DNA from: Alligator mississippiensis
Lineage: Eukaryota; Chordata; Crocodylia; Alligatoridae
Assembly (NCBI RefSeq): GCF_030867095.1
Contig: NC_081824.1
Location: forward strand, 148,333,433-148,397,432
DNA: 64,000 bases
Direction: 5' to 3'
Position 1 is the stretch's first letter; every line of letters starts with the position of its first letter. Below are positions 22,590 to 33,228 of this stretch, piece after piece. The notes under the pieces are model-generated. The model worked only from the letters and a program-made list of their open reading frames with translations, did no database searches and had not been told where the DNA came from. A program made the translations under genes and the position numbers.

Positions 22590-23380
22590 CTAAGAGCATA
22601 CATAAAAGCAGCTGTCTTTAGCTGATGCTCTGTAAGCTCATGCCTTAGCTTCCGTCATGGCAATTTATTTATGTACCCATATATTCTTTTATAGGATATC
22701 CTATGCTCTCAGCAGGCTCCTTGTATAAAATAACTAGATGGCAAATGTTTCAAAACACAACTATGGGAAGTATATAGCCCTTAATTACCAACAACATGTT
22801 TTCTAATAGCTGTACTTTTTTGTTAATAAATATAATTTTTCCATTGAACAAGCCTACTTCCTGGTATAAGTACAATTCTCACAATTATATTTCTGCTTCT
22901 TTTACATGCAATTAATAGTGGCAATGTTGAAAAAATAGAATGGTTATGAAATGCAATCCTGGGTATTTTCTGTCTGTTCTTACCTGTCATATACTGTGCT
23001 GGGACTGGAGATGCCCCTCCAGCCTTGATCTTCTTCTGTTCACAGGAAGCCTTCTGATAGTTTCTCTGTAACTATGTCCAGTCTAAATAGTACTAGTTCT
23101 AAGAAGAGGTTGTAGAACTTTAATCTGGGCAAAGTTTGTTTTTCCATCTCTTTAAATTATTTCTTTCCCCAGCAAACACATTACCAAGGGTTTCCTCCTG
23201 TCTGCTTGTAATTGAGATTTTGGTGACTCCCCCTCCACAAAGTCACCAGCTAGAAGTGCTCATGTAGTCCAAGTTCATTGTTACCATTACCCTATTCTTT
23301 TTAGAGACCAAGAAAGATCAACTTCAGTGAAAACCTGGAGCTAAGGTCCAAAACATACCTAAATCCCTATGCTGGGATCT
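22590..23380. other. No gene recognised
   Basis: Unique-looking AT-rich sequence. Confidence 0.45.
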
Positions 23381-23390
23381 GAAACTCTGT

Positions 23391-23641
23391 AGGTACATCT
23401 ACAGGTGTGCTTTAATGTGCAGTAGCCTATTTTACTGCACATTAAAGTGGCACATAAAAAATGCAATTATGCTAATACACAGTAAAACAGGCTACTGCAC
23501 ATTAAGTGTCACTTAAAAATGTGTGCTTGTGGTACTCTGTATTATGGCAGCCTAATGCACATTTATTTAGTACCTCACATTGGAGGTACTAAATTTAATG
23601 CACATTAGGAACAGCACATTAATGCACATGTAGATGCGCCC
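23391..23641. mobile_element. MITE, 3-bp target duplication (TGT)
   Basis: 251 bp between TGT (23388-23390) and TGT (23642-23644). Starts AGGTACATCTACAGGTG and ends ACATGTAGATGCGCCC. Closely similar to the outer element at 35649-36221, for which it serves as the uninterrupted form ('cacattggaggtactaaatt'). Confidence 0.75.
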
Positions 23642-23644
23642 TGT

Positions 23645-25290
23645 CTCTACTATAGAATGCTGTAACCAGGCTGCCACTGTGAATGACTCTTCCATACCAG
23701 CCATGGTCTTTTTCATGGGAGTTGTTTTATAGTTAGCTGAGGGACAATATCTTCATTCATAGAAAACTGCCATGATGGTGCAGTTCGTGAAAACCCCAAG
23801 CGTGACTGATTTAAATGATTCATTACAGTATTCTTACTCCTTAATTTTTAATAAAGTAGTTTAGTACAGTTCTAGCTATTAAATAATAGTTATTTTTATC
23901 TCCACTGCGGCTTAAGTGCTATTTTCCCTGCAGTTTCCTTACTCCAAAGAGGAACATAAATCTTCAATTGTGTAGTATTGCACAGAAGACATCCTTCAAA
24001 GTATTAGAAGGAAGCCAATTACTATTGGAATTATTGTAGAGAGCAAAAGAAGCTTACATCTCTTGACAAGTCATTAATATTATGCCGGCAAAAACCTCTT
24101 TTTCCTTTTCATCTATTTTTTTAAAATTAAGCATCTGTATTGATTTTATAGAAGAATAATACAAATAGTAAAAAAGCAGGGCTTAACATTACACAGAGGA
24201 AACAATCAAGAACAGAAAAAGAAACACAAAAGAACCCATTATGCACAGGATTGGCAGCCCCGCCTACCCTTACAATTACCTGACATTTCCCTTATGAAAC
24301 TCTGCTTTCTGTTGCTTATAACTTTGCCAACCCGTTTTTACTGGAATTTGCCATGTTGGTTGCCTGCTACCAGCTGAATCTTCTTCTGGAAGATTTCAGC
24401 CAAAATGGTTGAGTTCTTTCTGTGGCAAATGTTGGAAGAAAAGTATATTGTTTGCCCACGTTAGAAATTCTTTGAAAAGCAATAGCAGCTTTTTGCTTTG
24501 GAACAGAGGCCTGAAATTTGGTAGCAGGGTTGTCATTTGTCATGGGTGTGCTTCGTGGCTTCTTGGTGCAAATGTACCCAAATCTGGCTAAGTTATAAGA
24601 TTTTAAAATCATGATTTGCATGTGCTCAGTATAGACTCTTCAGCTTTCAACAGATCTGTCCAAAGATTCTTTATATTCTGAGGTTGAGCAAGACTTTCTT
24701 TACAGTTGTGGCTCTGGATTGCTGGGGAATATACAAAGTCTGAGCGTGGGGACCTGTATTTAGAGCAGGAAGACTATACTTCTTGTGCTCTCAGTGAACC
24801 CTACATTCAGCCAAGGTGGTGGAAGAAGATGCTGAATTCAAATGCAGAGGGGATAAGATCCAGATCTATGGACAGGTAGGGGGAGTCAACTCTGACAGGC
24901 AATTTGGGTAGCAGGTGGAAACTGGTACTAGAGGATGGGGCAGGGGGTGGAGGGAAAATGAAACAGAGTTCTGGTGGGAAAGAGACTGGGACTAGCTGAG
25001 CAAAGACACTGAGACTGGAAGAGAGAAGCGGGGAGGTATTTGCCTTGCCAAGGAGACTGGGACTGAAAACAAGAAGGGAAAGAGTTTGGGAAGGCTTGGG
25101 AGTAGTAAGTGTTGTGGAGAATGAGTTGAGTGAGAATGCTAGCTTCAACCTTGTTTGTATCAGCTGTTACTAGATTGCCTTCTGCATTCAGTGAGGGACT
25201 TGCACTTTCCATGACCTTCCTCTTCTGTTATACTTGTAGAATGCTTTGTATTGTCTTTATATACCTTACATACTGGGCTATATTAATAGA
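23645..25290. other. No gene recognised
   Basis: Open frames at 24807-25212 (minus) are Ser/Pro/Leu-rich by-products of an A/G-rich strand. Nothing identifiable. Confidence 0.45.
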
Positions 25291-25299
25291 AGCATCACT

Positions 25300-27305
25300 T
25301 CATAGTTTCATAGTTGGTAGGGTTGGAAGGGACCTGAGCAGATCATCAAGTCTGACCCCCTGCCATGGCAGGAAAGAGTACTGGGGTCAAACGACCCCAG
25401 CAAGGTGTTCATCTAACCTCCTCTTAAAGACCCCCAGGATAGGAGCCAGCACCACCTCTCTTGGAAGTTGGTTCCAGATCCTAGCCGCCCTGACAGTGAA
25501 ATAGCGCCTCCTGATATCTAGCCTAAATCTACCCTCTGCCAGCTTGTGACCATTATTTCTTGTCACTCCTGGGAGTGCTTGAGGGAACAGGGACTCCCCC
25601 AATGCCTGCTGGTCCCCTCTGACTAGTTTGTAACAGGCCACTAGATCCCCCCTCAGCCTTCTCTTGTGGAGGCTGAACAGGTTCAGGTCCCTTAGCCTCT
25701 CCTCATAGGGCCTGCCCTGCTGCACCCTGATCATGCGGGTGGCCCTCCTCTGGACCCTCTCCATGTTGTCCACATCCCTCCTGAACTGGACGCAGTACTC
25801 CAACTGTGGCCTGACCAGTGTCGCATAGAGGGGGAGGACCACCTCCTTGGACCTGCTCATAATGCATCTGTGGATGCATGACAAGGTGTTAGCCTTCCTG
25901 ACCGTGTCCCCACACTGTCGGCCCATGTTCATTTTGGCATCAGTAATGACTCCAAGATCCTTTTCTGCCTCTGCACTGACGAGAAGGGAATTCCCCAGCC
26001 TGTAGGTCTGCTGCTGGTTCTTCCCCCCTAGGTGCAGCACCTTGCACTTGTCAGTGTTGAAACCCATCCTGTTCTCATCCGCCCACCCCTGTAACCTGTC
26101 TAGGTCTGATTGCAGCCTATTCCTCCCTTCTAGCGTGCCCACTTCCCCCCACATCTTAGTGTCATCTGCGAATTTGAACAGGGTGCTTTTTACCCCCTCA
26201 TCCAAGTCGCTGATAAAGATGTTGAACAGTGTGGGCCCGAGGACCAAGCCCTGGGGAACCTCACTGCCCACATCCCTCCAGGTTGAATAAGACCCATCCA
26301 CCACCACTCTCTGTGTGCGGCCCTCCAGCCAGTTAGCGACCCATCTGACTGTGTAGGTGTCGACACCACAGTCCCCTAGTTTTTTAATGAGAATGGGGTG
26401 AGAGACAGTGTTGAAGGCCTTACTAAAGTCCAGAAAGACTACGTCCACTGCTACTCCTGCATTTAAGGATTTTGTGACCTGGTCATAGAAGGCCACCAGA
26501 CTGGTCTGACAGGACCTACCTCTAATGAACCCATGTTGGTTGCCCCTATGCATAACCTCCCCTGCTAGCCCCTCACGGACATGCGCCAGGATAACTCTCT
26601 CAAAAAGCTTACCCAGGATCGAGGTAAGACTAACTGGCCTATAGTTTCCTGGGTCCTCCTTCCTCCCTTTTTTGAAAATGGGAACCACATTGGCCCTTTT
26701 CCAGTCCTCTGGCACCACACCAGAGCACCATGAGTGCTCATAAAGCCGTGCCAGGGGTCCTGCAATGACCTCTGCTAATTCCCTCAGCACTCTGGGGTAG
26801 AGATCGTCAGGACCTGCTGATTTAAATATGTCCAGTCCCTCCAGAAGTTCCCTGACTGGGTCCTCACTGACCCTAGGTCTGGGTGTGCCTCCCCTGGGGC
26901 CTACGGAGGTCCCAGTGTCGGGGGGTGACCTGGTCCCTGCTCAGGAAAATGGAGGCAAAGAAATTGTTAAATAGGTTAGCTTTGTCATCTGGTGTGACGA
27001 CCAGATTTCCTAGCATGTGTTGCAGAGGCTCCACGTTGCCCAGTACCTTTTTTTTACCCCATTGTATATAAAAAAAGACTTCTTGTTGTCCTTGATCTGG
27101 GTAGCTAGTCCCAGTTCCATCTCCACCTTGGCTTTCCTGACCACCCCCTTATAGCCTCGAGCAACCAAGGTATAGTCCTCCTTTGGTGATGGCCCTTCCC
27201 TTCCATTGGGTATACGCCTCCCTTTTAGCCATGAGACATTTCCGTATGCTTTTGGTGAGCCATGGGGGCTTTTGTGCCCTCTTGCCCCCTTTGATCCGTG
27301 TTGCA
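25300..27305 (-). mobile_element. CR1 LINE, 5'-truncated, with largely open ORF2
   Basis: The 3' end lies at the left (plus strand 'cttcatagtttcatagttgg', complement of the CR1 octamer-like tail). It runs through the 3' UTR, the RT open frame (25387-26790), and a frame-shifted stretch in which the endonuclease-RT linker is still readable (LGLATQIKDNKKSFFIYN, about 27065-27120). The endonuclease and ORF1 are missing, the usual CR1 5' truncation. At about 27305 it abuts a CR1 piece of opposite orientation. Confidence 0.9.
25387..26790 (-). CDS. CR1 ORF2 reverse transcriptase domain, 467 codons open
   Basis: Carries the RT of a CR1 LINE, which would copy element RNA at the nicked target. Fingers: ANVVPIFKKG (about residues 33-42), NYRPVSLTS (49-57). 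Palm: FLDFSKAFN (119-127, with the first catalytic Asp) and VPQGLVLGPTLFNIFISDL (178-196). Catalytic FADD is at 207-210. Thumb and tail: CKVLHLG, YEERLRDLNLFSLHKRRLRGDL, and the terminal RIWNQLPREVV...RLDEHLAGVV. Compared with the copy at 58301-59236 it lacks one residue in RKAN-TLSC and a few between YCVQF and NMERVQRRAT, both in-frame losses. The Met start is simply the first in frame; the true ORF began upstream. No promoter of its own. Probably inactive because the element is 5'-truncated, but the unbroken frame suggests fairly recent insertion. Confidence 0.85.
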   Translation of the reverse strand: MLRELAEVIAGPLARLYEHSWCSGVVPEDWKRANVVPIFKKGRKEDPGNYRPVSLTSILGKLFERVILAHVREGLAGEVMHRGNQHGFIRGRSCQTSLVAFYDQVTKSLNAGVAVDVVFLDFSKAFNTVSHPILIKKLGDCGVDTYTVRWVANWLEGRTQRVVVDGSYSTWRDVGSEVPQGLVLGPTLFNIFISDLDEGVKSTLFKFADDTKMWGEVGTLEGRNRLQSDLDRLQGWADENRMGFNTDKCKVLHLGGKNQQQTYRLGNSLLVSAEAEKDLGVITDAKMNMGRQCGDTVRKANTLSCIHRCIMSRSKEVVLPLYATLVRPQLEYCVQFRRDVDNMERVQRRATRMIRVQQGRPYEERLRDLNLFSLHKRRLRGDLVACYKLVRGDQQALGESLFPQALPGVTRNNGHKLAEGRFRLDIRRRYFTVRAARIWNQLPREVVLAPILGVFKRRLDEHLAGVV

Positions 27306-27307
27306 AA

Positions 27308-27550
27308 TCAAGGGAAGTGATTTTATCCACTCTATTCAACATTGGTTCCAGTTTTGGGTCCCACACTTCAAAAAGATGTGGACAAATTAGAAAGTCTGGT
27401 GGAAAATGACAAAACTGATTAGAGGCCTGGAAAATATGACTTAGAAGGAAAGGCTGAAAGAACTAAGATTAATTAGTTTTGAGGAAAAAAAGGCTGAGCA
27501 GGATTTGATAACAGTCTTCAAATACCTGAAGGGTAGCATTGTTATCTTAC
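27308..27550 (+). mobile_element. CR1 LINE fragment, opposite orientation
   Basis: 'ccagttttgggtcccacac', 'agatgtggacaaatta' and 'aaatacctgaagggtag' correspond to the CR1 RT C-terminal region (QFWVPH...DVDKL...FKYLKG). Truncated at both ends and much more diverged than the 25300-27305 copy. Confidence 0.7.
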
Positions 27551-27674
27551 ATTCACATACAAGGAAACCTCACTAAATACATTGTCTATCATTAAACTGC
27601 TGTAAGAAGCAGCATGTGTGCAGTACTGGAAACCAATTATGAAGCTGTTAAATGCTGATAACACTGAACATGAC

Positions 27675-28160
27675 TGTCATGGGGCAACTGGTACCAGGGG
27701 TTGGAAACCTCGGGTGATGGGTTTGAGCAGTGTTAGAAGGGTGCAAAGCATTCTGACAAAAGGCCTGGTTAGGGCTAGAACCGAAGAATACTTACATAAT
27801 GCAGGTGCAGCAGTGGAGGTTGCAGAGTGTCGAGCAGCCCTGCCTGTGCAATTTTTAAGCATGTTCTCATTGAAGCTGGGGAGGCATGGAAATGTGACAT
27901 CAGATGCCCACACTGGGAGCCAGCTATAAGAACCTGCACAGAGCAGCCTGAGGGAGAGTGGGAAAGCTGCGCTGCTGGAACAAACTACAGGTTAGCGCAG
28001 TCAGCAGAATGTCAAACCAGTTCTACCGGCAGGATACCAGAGGGGCATCCCCAGCGTCCTAGTCCCGGAGCTGCCTGGGAGAAGAAGCACCTGGGACATC
28101 AAGGTCCAGATAACCAGAGGGATGAACAAGTGAGGCTGAACATAGCATTCTCTCTTGTTT
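27675..28160 (+). mobile_element. Possible solo LTR fragment (fossil)
   Basis: Begins TGTCATGGGGCAACTGG and contains a TATA-like 'gctataagaacctgc' about 250 bp in, followed by a transcribed-looking leader. The look is of an old retroviral or Gypsy LTR. The right border and target duplication are not visible, so this is tentative. Confidence 0.3.
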
Positions 28161-28977
28161 GACTTTTGGATTCACCTTAGCTTTTGTTGTTTTGTTTTGT
28201 CTTTTCTTTTTGTTTGAACTGAATAAGAAGGACCCAGGATAGGGCTAACGCCTTGCAGGTGGTGCCATATAGACAGCACACAGCCAGGAGGGTCATTTGC
28301 CTCAGAACAAGGTGCACTGTGGGCTCGAGAGGGCCTACTGGTCTGTTGAGGACCAGGGATGATCCCAAGATCTGATTGGGAGCCATTCCCATTCAGACAA
28401 AGGAAGCAGAATGAATTAATGTGTTTCATGGATTAATTCTGGGTTCATGATTAACTGGACCTTAATCAAAGGACTGCGAGAAACACCTTAATGAGGACTT
28501 AAGTTTACTTTGAATTAATTGATTAAACTAACTCTTGTGAGTCACAGTATCTCTGCAGCTACCTAATTTATATGTGAAATTCCCTCCTAAAAGAATACCC
28601 ATGAGGGTGGGAAAGCACCTGGCTTGGCTAATCGCCTATATTGTGAACCATTAGCATCATATGACAAACTAACTATGGTTGGTATGTGGATGGGGTGTAG
28701 ATGAGGAGGAGCCCCAGAAGCACCTATACCAATTGCACCCGAAGGTGGTCCACAACACACTAGAAACCTCTCTTATTTTCTTTAAGACCAAGACTTGGAA
28801 GGTGAGCAAGAGAAGACCCCTCAAGGGAAGAGCACTGAATGTACTAGAGAGCCAAAATCAGTAGGCACCCAAACCTGGTTAATATAGTCCCAAACAGCCT
28901 GACAAGTGCTGGTCTGGCACAAGCGGGTACAATGACAATAAAACACATGGCCTATATGGGATAAATATATGATGGAA

Positions 28978-28980
<3 letters not shown>
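28161..28980. other. No gene recognised
   Basis: T-rich patch at 28180-28215, then unassigned sequence. Nothing with coding motifs. Confidence 0.4.

Positions 28981-29015
<35 letters not shown>
28981..29015. repeat. (TA)n microsatellite
   Basis: Thirty-five bases of alternating T and A. Confidence 0.95.
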
Positions 29016-29018
<3 letters not shown>

Positions 29019-29147
29019 ATTCCAGGTCAAATTAGCCAAATCAGTTCCAAATTATATCGATTGAACAGATCTCAGTTGTTCCAAAAAACATATTGATTGA
29101 GCAGGCAGAACTCAATTGTCCCAAACACCATGTATGGTGCTACAACT

Positions 29148-29326
29148 GGCAAGTATCCTCCATCCCAGACCCATTACCCTGGGAATTCAGATATTCCCAA
29201 ATCCATTGGCAGGTATCCTAAGTACAGGCCCAAGGCCAGAGGTTTTGGGGTTCAGATGCCCCTAGATACTACAGGCAAGCATCCTCCATCCCGGACTCTT
29301 TAGTCCAGGACTTCAGATACTCCCTG
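29148..29326. repeat. Tandem repeat, 60-65-bp unit, three copies
   Basis: Units start 'ggcaagtatcct' (29148), 'ggcaggtatcct' (29208) and 'ggcaagcatcct' (29273). Each has 'ttcagat' about 38-43 bases on, then 'ccc..a'. Confidence 0.65.
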
Positions 29327-29360
29327 CACTTGATCTTAGCTCACAAGAGGCCTTGAAGCA
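29327..29360 (-). ncRNA. U2 snRNA 5'-end-like fragment (pseudogene)
   Basis: The plus strand 'cacttgatcttagc' followed by 'tcacaagaggcc' and 'ttgaagc' matches the complement of the U2 snRNA 5' end (the GCTAAGATCAAGTG segment is exact over 14 bases, then GGCCTTTTG-like, then GCTTC). Only the first ~35 nucleotides are present and the rest of U2 is not seen, so it cannot be functional. Either a truncated retrocopy or a chance match within a repeat. Confidence 0.35.
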
Positions 29361-29364
29361 GTAC

Positions 29365-29950
29365 TGACAGAAACTTAGCACAAGAATAAGTTAGTGGAAC
29401 CCATCTCAATAAGATATATGGAAGTACCCATTGTATGCAGTCCCTGCTCAGAGCCGACTCTTTTTATACTCATGATGAACCACTGCATTACATACATTTC
29501 AATTTCTTCTTCACTTTCACAGCTAACCTGTGCCTTTCTTTCCCATTTCCAGTGAGTCCTGTTTCTTCACCAGCCTTAAATATCTGGCATACATCACTAA
29601 ACAGGGCTACAAACAATTCATCCAGAATCCCTCTCTTACCCCCTCTCTCAAACTGTTACATATAATTAGTGTGGCCCTGTCTTCCATGAGGTGGAGCCAG
29701 ATCAGGTTGCCCTGCAAATCATCTGCACAGAATTTTTTGGAGGATCCCAGGACTCATGACAAAAACACCTGGCTCCAGTCATGAATGGGGGCTAGTCAGC
29801 ACATGGATACTTTGTGGAGGGTATCTGGAGTACACACACATACTGAGCACTACTGAGCTGTGGGGTCACCGTGACTTTAAATTCTGCTGATTCTGCTGGG
29901 GTCTAACCCAATGAACCATATGGTAAATCATAAGCCTTTCAGCTTTGGAC
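29365..29950. other. No gene recognised, possibly LINE-derived
   Basis: The frame 29530-29784 (KYLAYITKQGYKQFI...) has no firm match. It may be upstream debris of the LINE tail at 29955. Confidence 0.35.
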
Positions 29951-29954
29951 TAAT

Positions 29955-30700
29955 ATCATGCATAGTTTGTACTATATGGTACCCATGGTTCTACAAGGTC
30001 CTGAAAAGCTTCCAGGAGAAATAGAAGCTGCATGACACTACCCTAGCAACCCTGGTGAACCACCACAAGATATGGTAGATGGTAAGGTCAAGAGACATCA
30101 TATCATCCATGGACTTTCTACCTGGTGACAGCTGCCAGGCTGTGTGGGAGCAAATCTTTCACAAGGACCTTCAGAAGGATTACAGAGACCTAAACTGGCA
30201 AGCAGCCCAGCGGGCATTCCCTGTATGGGCATGGAAACACAGTGCATGGCAGAGAGGTCCATCGAACTACCCGAGACAGACCTGCCACTGGCCGGCAGAA
30301 ACAACTGGCTACCTCTTCTGGGACTGCCCATATACCAGAGAAGTGTGGAAGAAGGTCTGTGCACCCCTGGTGATGACAAGGTTTCAGAATCCTGACCAGA
30401 GAAGCGGTCCCCTATGGGCACTTGACCAAACAACAAAGGGCTCTGACACCTCGCTTCAACCAGTTTATCTCCTGCTTCAGGTATGCCCTGTGGAAAGCCA
30501 GGAACCTGCTCATAAATAGACACTCAGACCCCACAGTTGAGGACTGTATTAAAATGGCTCTGAGTGAAATGTAGTGGTATGACAGAAAAACAAAAGAGGA
30601 CAATGGGAAAGAAATGGCAGAACTCAGATGGTGGAGAGAGGACTGGCATAGACTTTTTCAGAGGCAAACCCTTTGAAAGAACAATGAGTGATAGCACTAA
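29955..30700 (+). mobile_element. Tx1/L1-like LINE ORF2 C-terminal fragment
   Basis: The + strand reads FYKVLKSFQEK, then LATLVNHHKIW, then an open stretch (30079-30519) with AVWEQIFHKDL, DLNWQAAQRAFPV, and a finger-like C..C..H segment ending ETTGYLFWDCPYTREVWKKV. After a frame change it continues ALWKARNLLINRHSDPTVEDCI and EMAELRWW. This matches the C-terminal region that follows the RT in Tx1-type vertebrate LINEs ('W..ih..l..rh.DlaW...h.alPvr...CP.CG..Et..HlfWeCpfa..vW'). RT itself is not found, so this is a 5'-truncated, broken copy. A third LINE lineage in the window. Confidence 0.7.
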
Positions 30701-31075
30701 AATGGTGATGGGTGCATGGGTACACGTTGCAAACTGTGTTGTAACAGGGCTACAATAATTTAACTGCCAAATTATGTTTTGATCTGCCAAGTGAGCCACA
30801 GTGGTCATTTGACAGGTTATTAGAGTTGTTATATATAGTACAAACTTTTTTCCCCTGCAAATATAGATATATATATGTGGGAAAAAACAGCTTGTACTAT
30901 ATATAAGTAGGTACAAAAGTACTGCTTAAAAGTGTGTTTATGGAGAGTACCTGTGCTAAAACTTGCAGCACTTTCAATAAAGGTAAAATGCATCTCTTCT
31001 GGTTGAATTAAGTATATGGGTACCTGTAATAATTTTTCTATATGCATGTTAGTACATGTATGTTTATTTCAGTGC

Positions 31076-31375
31076 CAGTATTCTAAATTTGTCCGTCACT
31101 TCCATGTGTTCAAGGACAGTAGGTTCTGACAATAAGGAAGGGGTTGCAGGGGAAAGAAGTGGCGGGGGAGGGGGCAAGGGTAAGGGGGCTACCAGACTCC
31201 CCAGATTGATTTGTCCCACTGTAGCAATGGGAGGGGACAAATTCAAGGCAAATCCAATAATTAGATTATGTACCTTCAAAATTATAACATATTTATAAAT
31301 ATCCCATATATAGAATCTAATTATTTGGGGGGGTGCCTTACATTCAGGGGCATCTTATATTCGAGCAAATACAAT
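31076..31375. mobile_element. TA-flanked (mariner-like?) non-autonomous element
   Basis: The right end, 'ttcaggggcatcttatattc' then 'gagcaaatacaa' followed by TA, is shared with 61630-61682 and with 62506-62552. 'agattat..acc' and 'tagaatctaatta' blocks recur at about 61570-61630. The left end ('cagtattctaaattt') is a guess. Confidence 0.45.
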
Positions 31376-31391
31376 ATATGAAGAATAGAGA

Positions 31392-31676
31392 TAAATAATT
31401 TTCTCTGGCTGCAGGGGACAGGACAAACAGCAATGGTCCTAACTTGAAGCAAGGGAAATTTAGGTTAGATATTAAAAACTTTATTACTGTGAGAGTAGTT
31501 AAGTATTGAAACAGGCTACCCAAAATTGTTGTAGAATCTCCAGCTTTGGAAGCTTTTAAAATCAGGTTGGACAGACACTTAACTGGGATGGTTTAGTCAG
31601 GGTAAGTCTACCTTGAGTAGGGGATTAGACCTGATGACTTTCTGAGGTTCCTTCCATCCCAAATATTCTATGAGTA
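31392..31676 (+). mobile_element. CR1 LINE 3' end
   Basis: 'gcaagggaaatttaggttagatatta', 'aggctacccaaaattgttgtagaatctcc' and the terminal 'ttccatcccaaatattctatgag' are the CR1 ORF2 C-terminus and 3' terminus (split here: 'aatttaggttagatatt', 'gtagaatctcc', 'attctatgag'). 5'-truncated. Confidence 0.85.
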
Positions 31677-32015
31677 GCAAATTGCCCATCAGAATGAGGG
31701 GGTGGGGGTGGGATGGAGTGTCGCATGCCACCACCCCGTGCTGTTGCCCTTCCAGGAGTGGGGGGGCAGGGGAGAGGAGCTTGCACGCAGCAGCATACTG
31801 CTGCCGCTCCACATCCGGCCATGTGCCACCCCTCCTCCCTGCTCCGTGTCCGGCCCCATGCCCACCCCCCGTGTGGAGCGGGAAGTAGCCACTGCCACTC
31901 ACCACCCCATGTTGCCACCGCTTTACATATGACTACATCCTCCCCGCTTCATGTCCAGCCCTGTGACACCCCCTCCCCCCACATCCAGCCATCTATCTGT
32001 GTGTCTGTCTATGCG

Positions 32016-32086
32016 GAGCACTCTAATTGATTGTTTCAGTAAACATTGTGATCCGCTGCCAAGACAACCAATCAGAGTGCTCCAAG
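32016..32086. repeat. Inverted repeat (hairpin)
   Basis: 'ggagcactctaattgattg' (32016) pairs with 'caaccaatcagagtgctcc' (ends 32086), with about 33 bases between. The GC-rich run to the left (31690-32000) is unassigned, and the overlapping frames there are by-products. Confidence 0.6.
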
Positions 32087-32305
32087 GGACAGACGGACTA
32101 AGCCCTTTATATAAAGAGAATTCCATGGTTCTCTGACTGGCTGCCAAAACAATGACTCATCTATTGCTGGGGTGGTGACTTATCACAAATGAGATGGAGA
32201 CAGGTCAGGAGATTCAGGGCCAGAGGGACTATGCTTGGAGTGAATGGGCAAGGGAGTCAGTGCCCATTAGAGCACCTTCTGTCCAGAGCATGGAATGGGT
32301 CCCAT

Positions 32306-33228
32306 AGTCATAGAAACATAGGAAATGAGGGCTGGAAGGGACCTCAGGAGGTCATCAAGTCCAACCCTCTGCTCAAAGCAGGACCATCTCCAACTATATC
32401 ATCCCAGACAAGGCTTTGTCTACCCAAGTCTTAAAACCTCCAAGACTGGAGATTCTACAACCTCTCTGAGTAATCTGTTCCAGGGTTTCATGACCCTCCT
32501 ACTGAGAAAATGTTTTCTAATATTTAACCCAGTGGTCTCCAGCCTTTTTAAGTAGGAGATCACCTTTGGTATTTAAAAGCAACCTAAGATCTACCGTGCA
32601 CCACTGCCATCCTCCTCCCCCCACATGCCCAGCAGGTAAATCTGTGGGTAGGGAAGGGGAGGCAGATCGAGGCAGAGAGAGAAAAAATTATTTGGGGGTG
32701 CACCTCCCCAGCAGATAAGTCCCATCCAGCCAGGGCCCCACTCAATTTATACTTGCTCCTGCCTCTTCAGCATTGTCCCTCACTGTGGCGGCTTCAATCT
32801 AGCCCCCAGTCTTTCCCTCCCCCACAGACTGACCTGCTGGGCTGCGGCATGTGCATGCATGCATGCAGGCACTCAGCCCCCCACCCCAGCCTCAGATCGA
32901 CTCCAAAAGGCTCCGAGATCTACCAGTGGATTGAGATCCACTGGTTGGTGACCACTGATCTAACCTAAACTTCCCTTGCTGCAACTTGAGACCATTGCTC
33001 TTTGTTCTGTCATTTGGCACCACCGAGAACAGTTCAGCTCCATCCTCTTTGTGGCCACCCTTCACATAGTTGAAGACTGCTTTTAAACCTCTCCTCAGTC
33101 GTCTCTTCTTCAGATTAAATAAGCCCAGTTCTGTTAGCCTCTCTTCATAGGTCATGTGTCCCAGCCCATGAAAAGGGCATTTTCATTGCCCTTCATTGGA
33201 CTCTCTCCAACTTGTCTACATTCATCTG
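32306..33228 (-). mobile_element. CR1 LINE 3' end with RT tail, split by hAT element
   Basis: The plus strand 'tcatagaaacataggaaatg' is the CR1 terminus. The minus strand carries the ORF2 tail: NVDKLERVQ near 33210-33228, [21 protein letters not shown] (33095-33155), then [15 protein letters not shown] and [17 protein letters not shown] up to the hAT insertion at 32957. The 3' UTR continues left of 32530. Frame changes are present. Confidence 0.85.
32530..32957. mobile_element. hAT-like element inside CR1
   Basis: 428 bp. CAGTGGTCTCCAGCC at the left mirrors TTGGTGACCACTG at the right (CAGTGGTCACCAA). Flanks are atttaacc (32522-32529) and atctaacc (32958-32965), 7 of 8. It interrupts a CR1 that can be read across the insertion. 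Confidence 0.85.

Noticed and set aside
28161-28980. Internal region of a retrovirus-like element after the LTR-like sequence at 27675
   Set aside because: No gag, protease or polymerase motif was readable.
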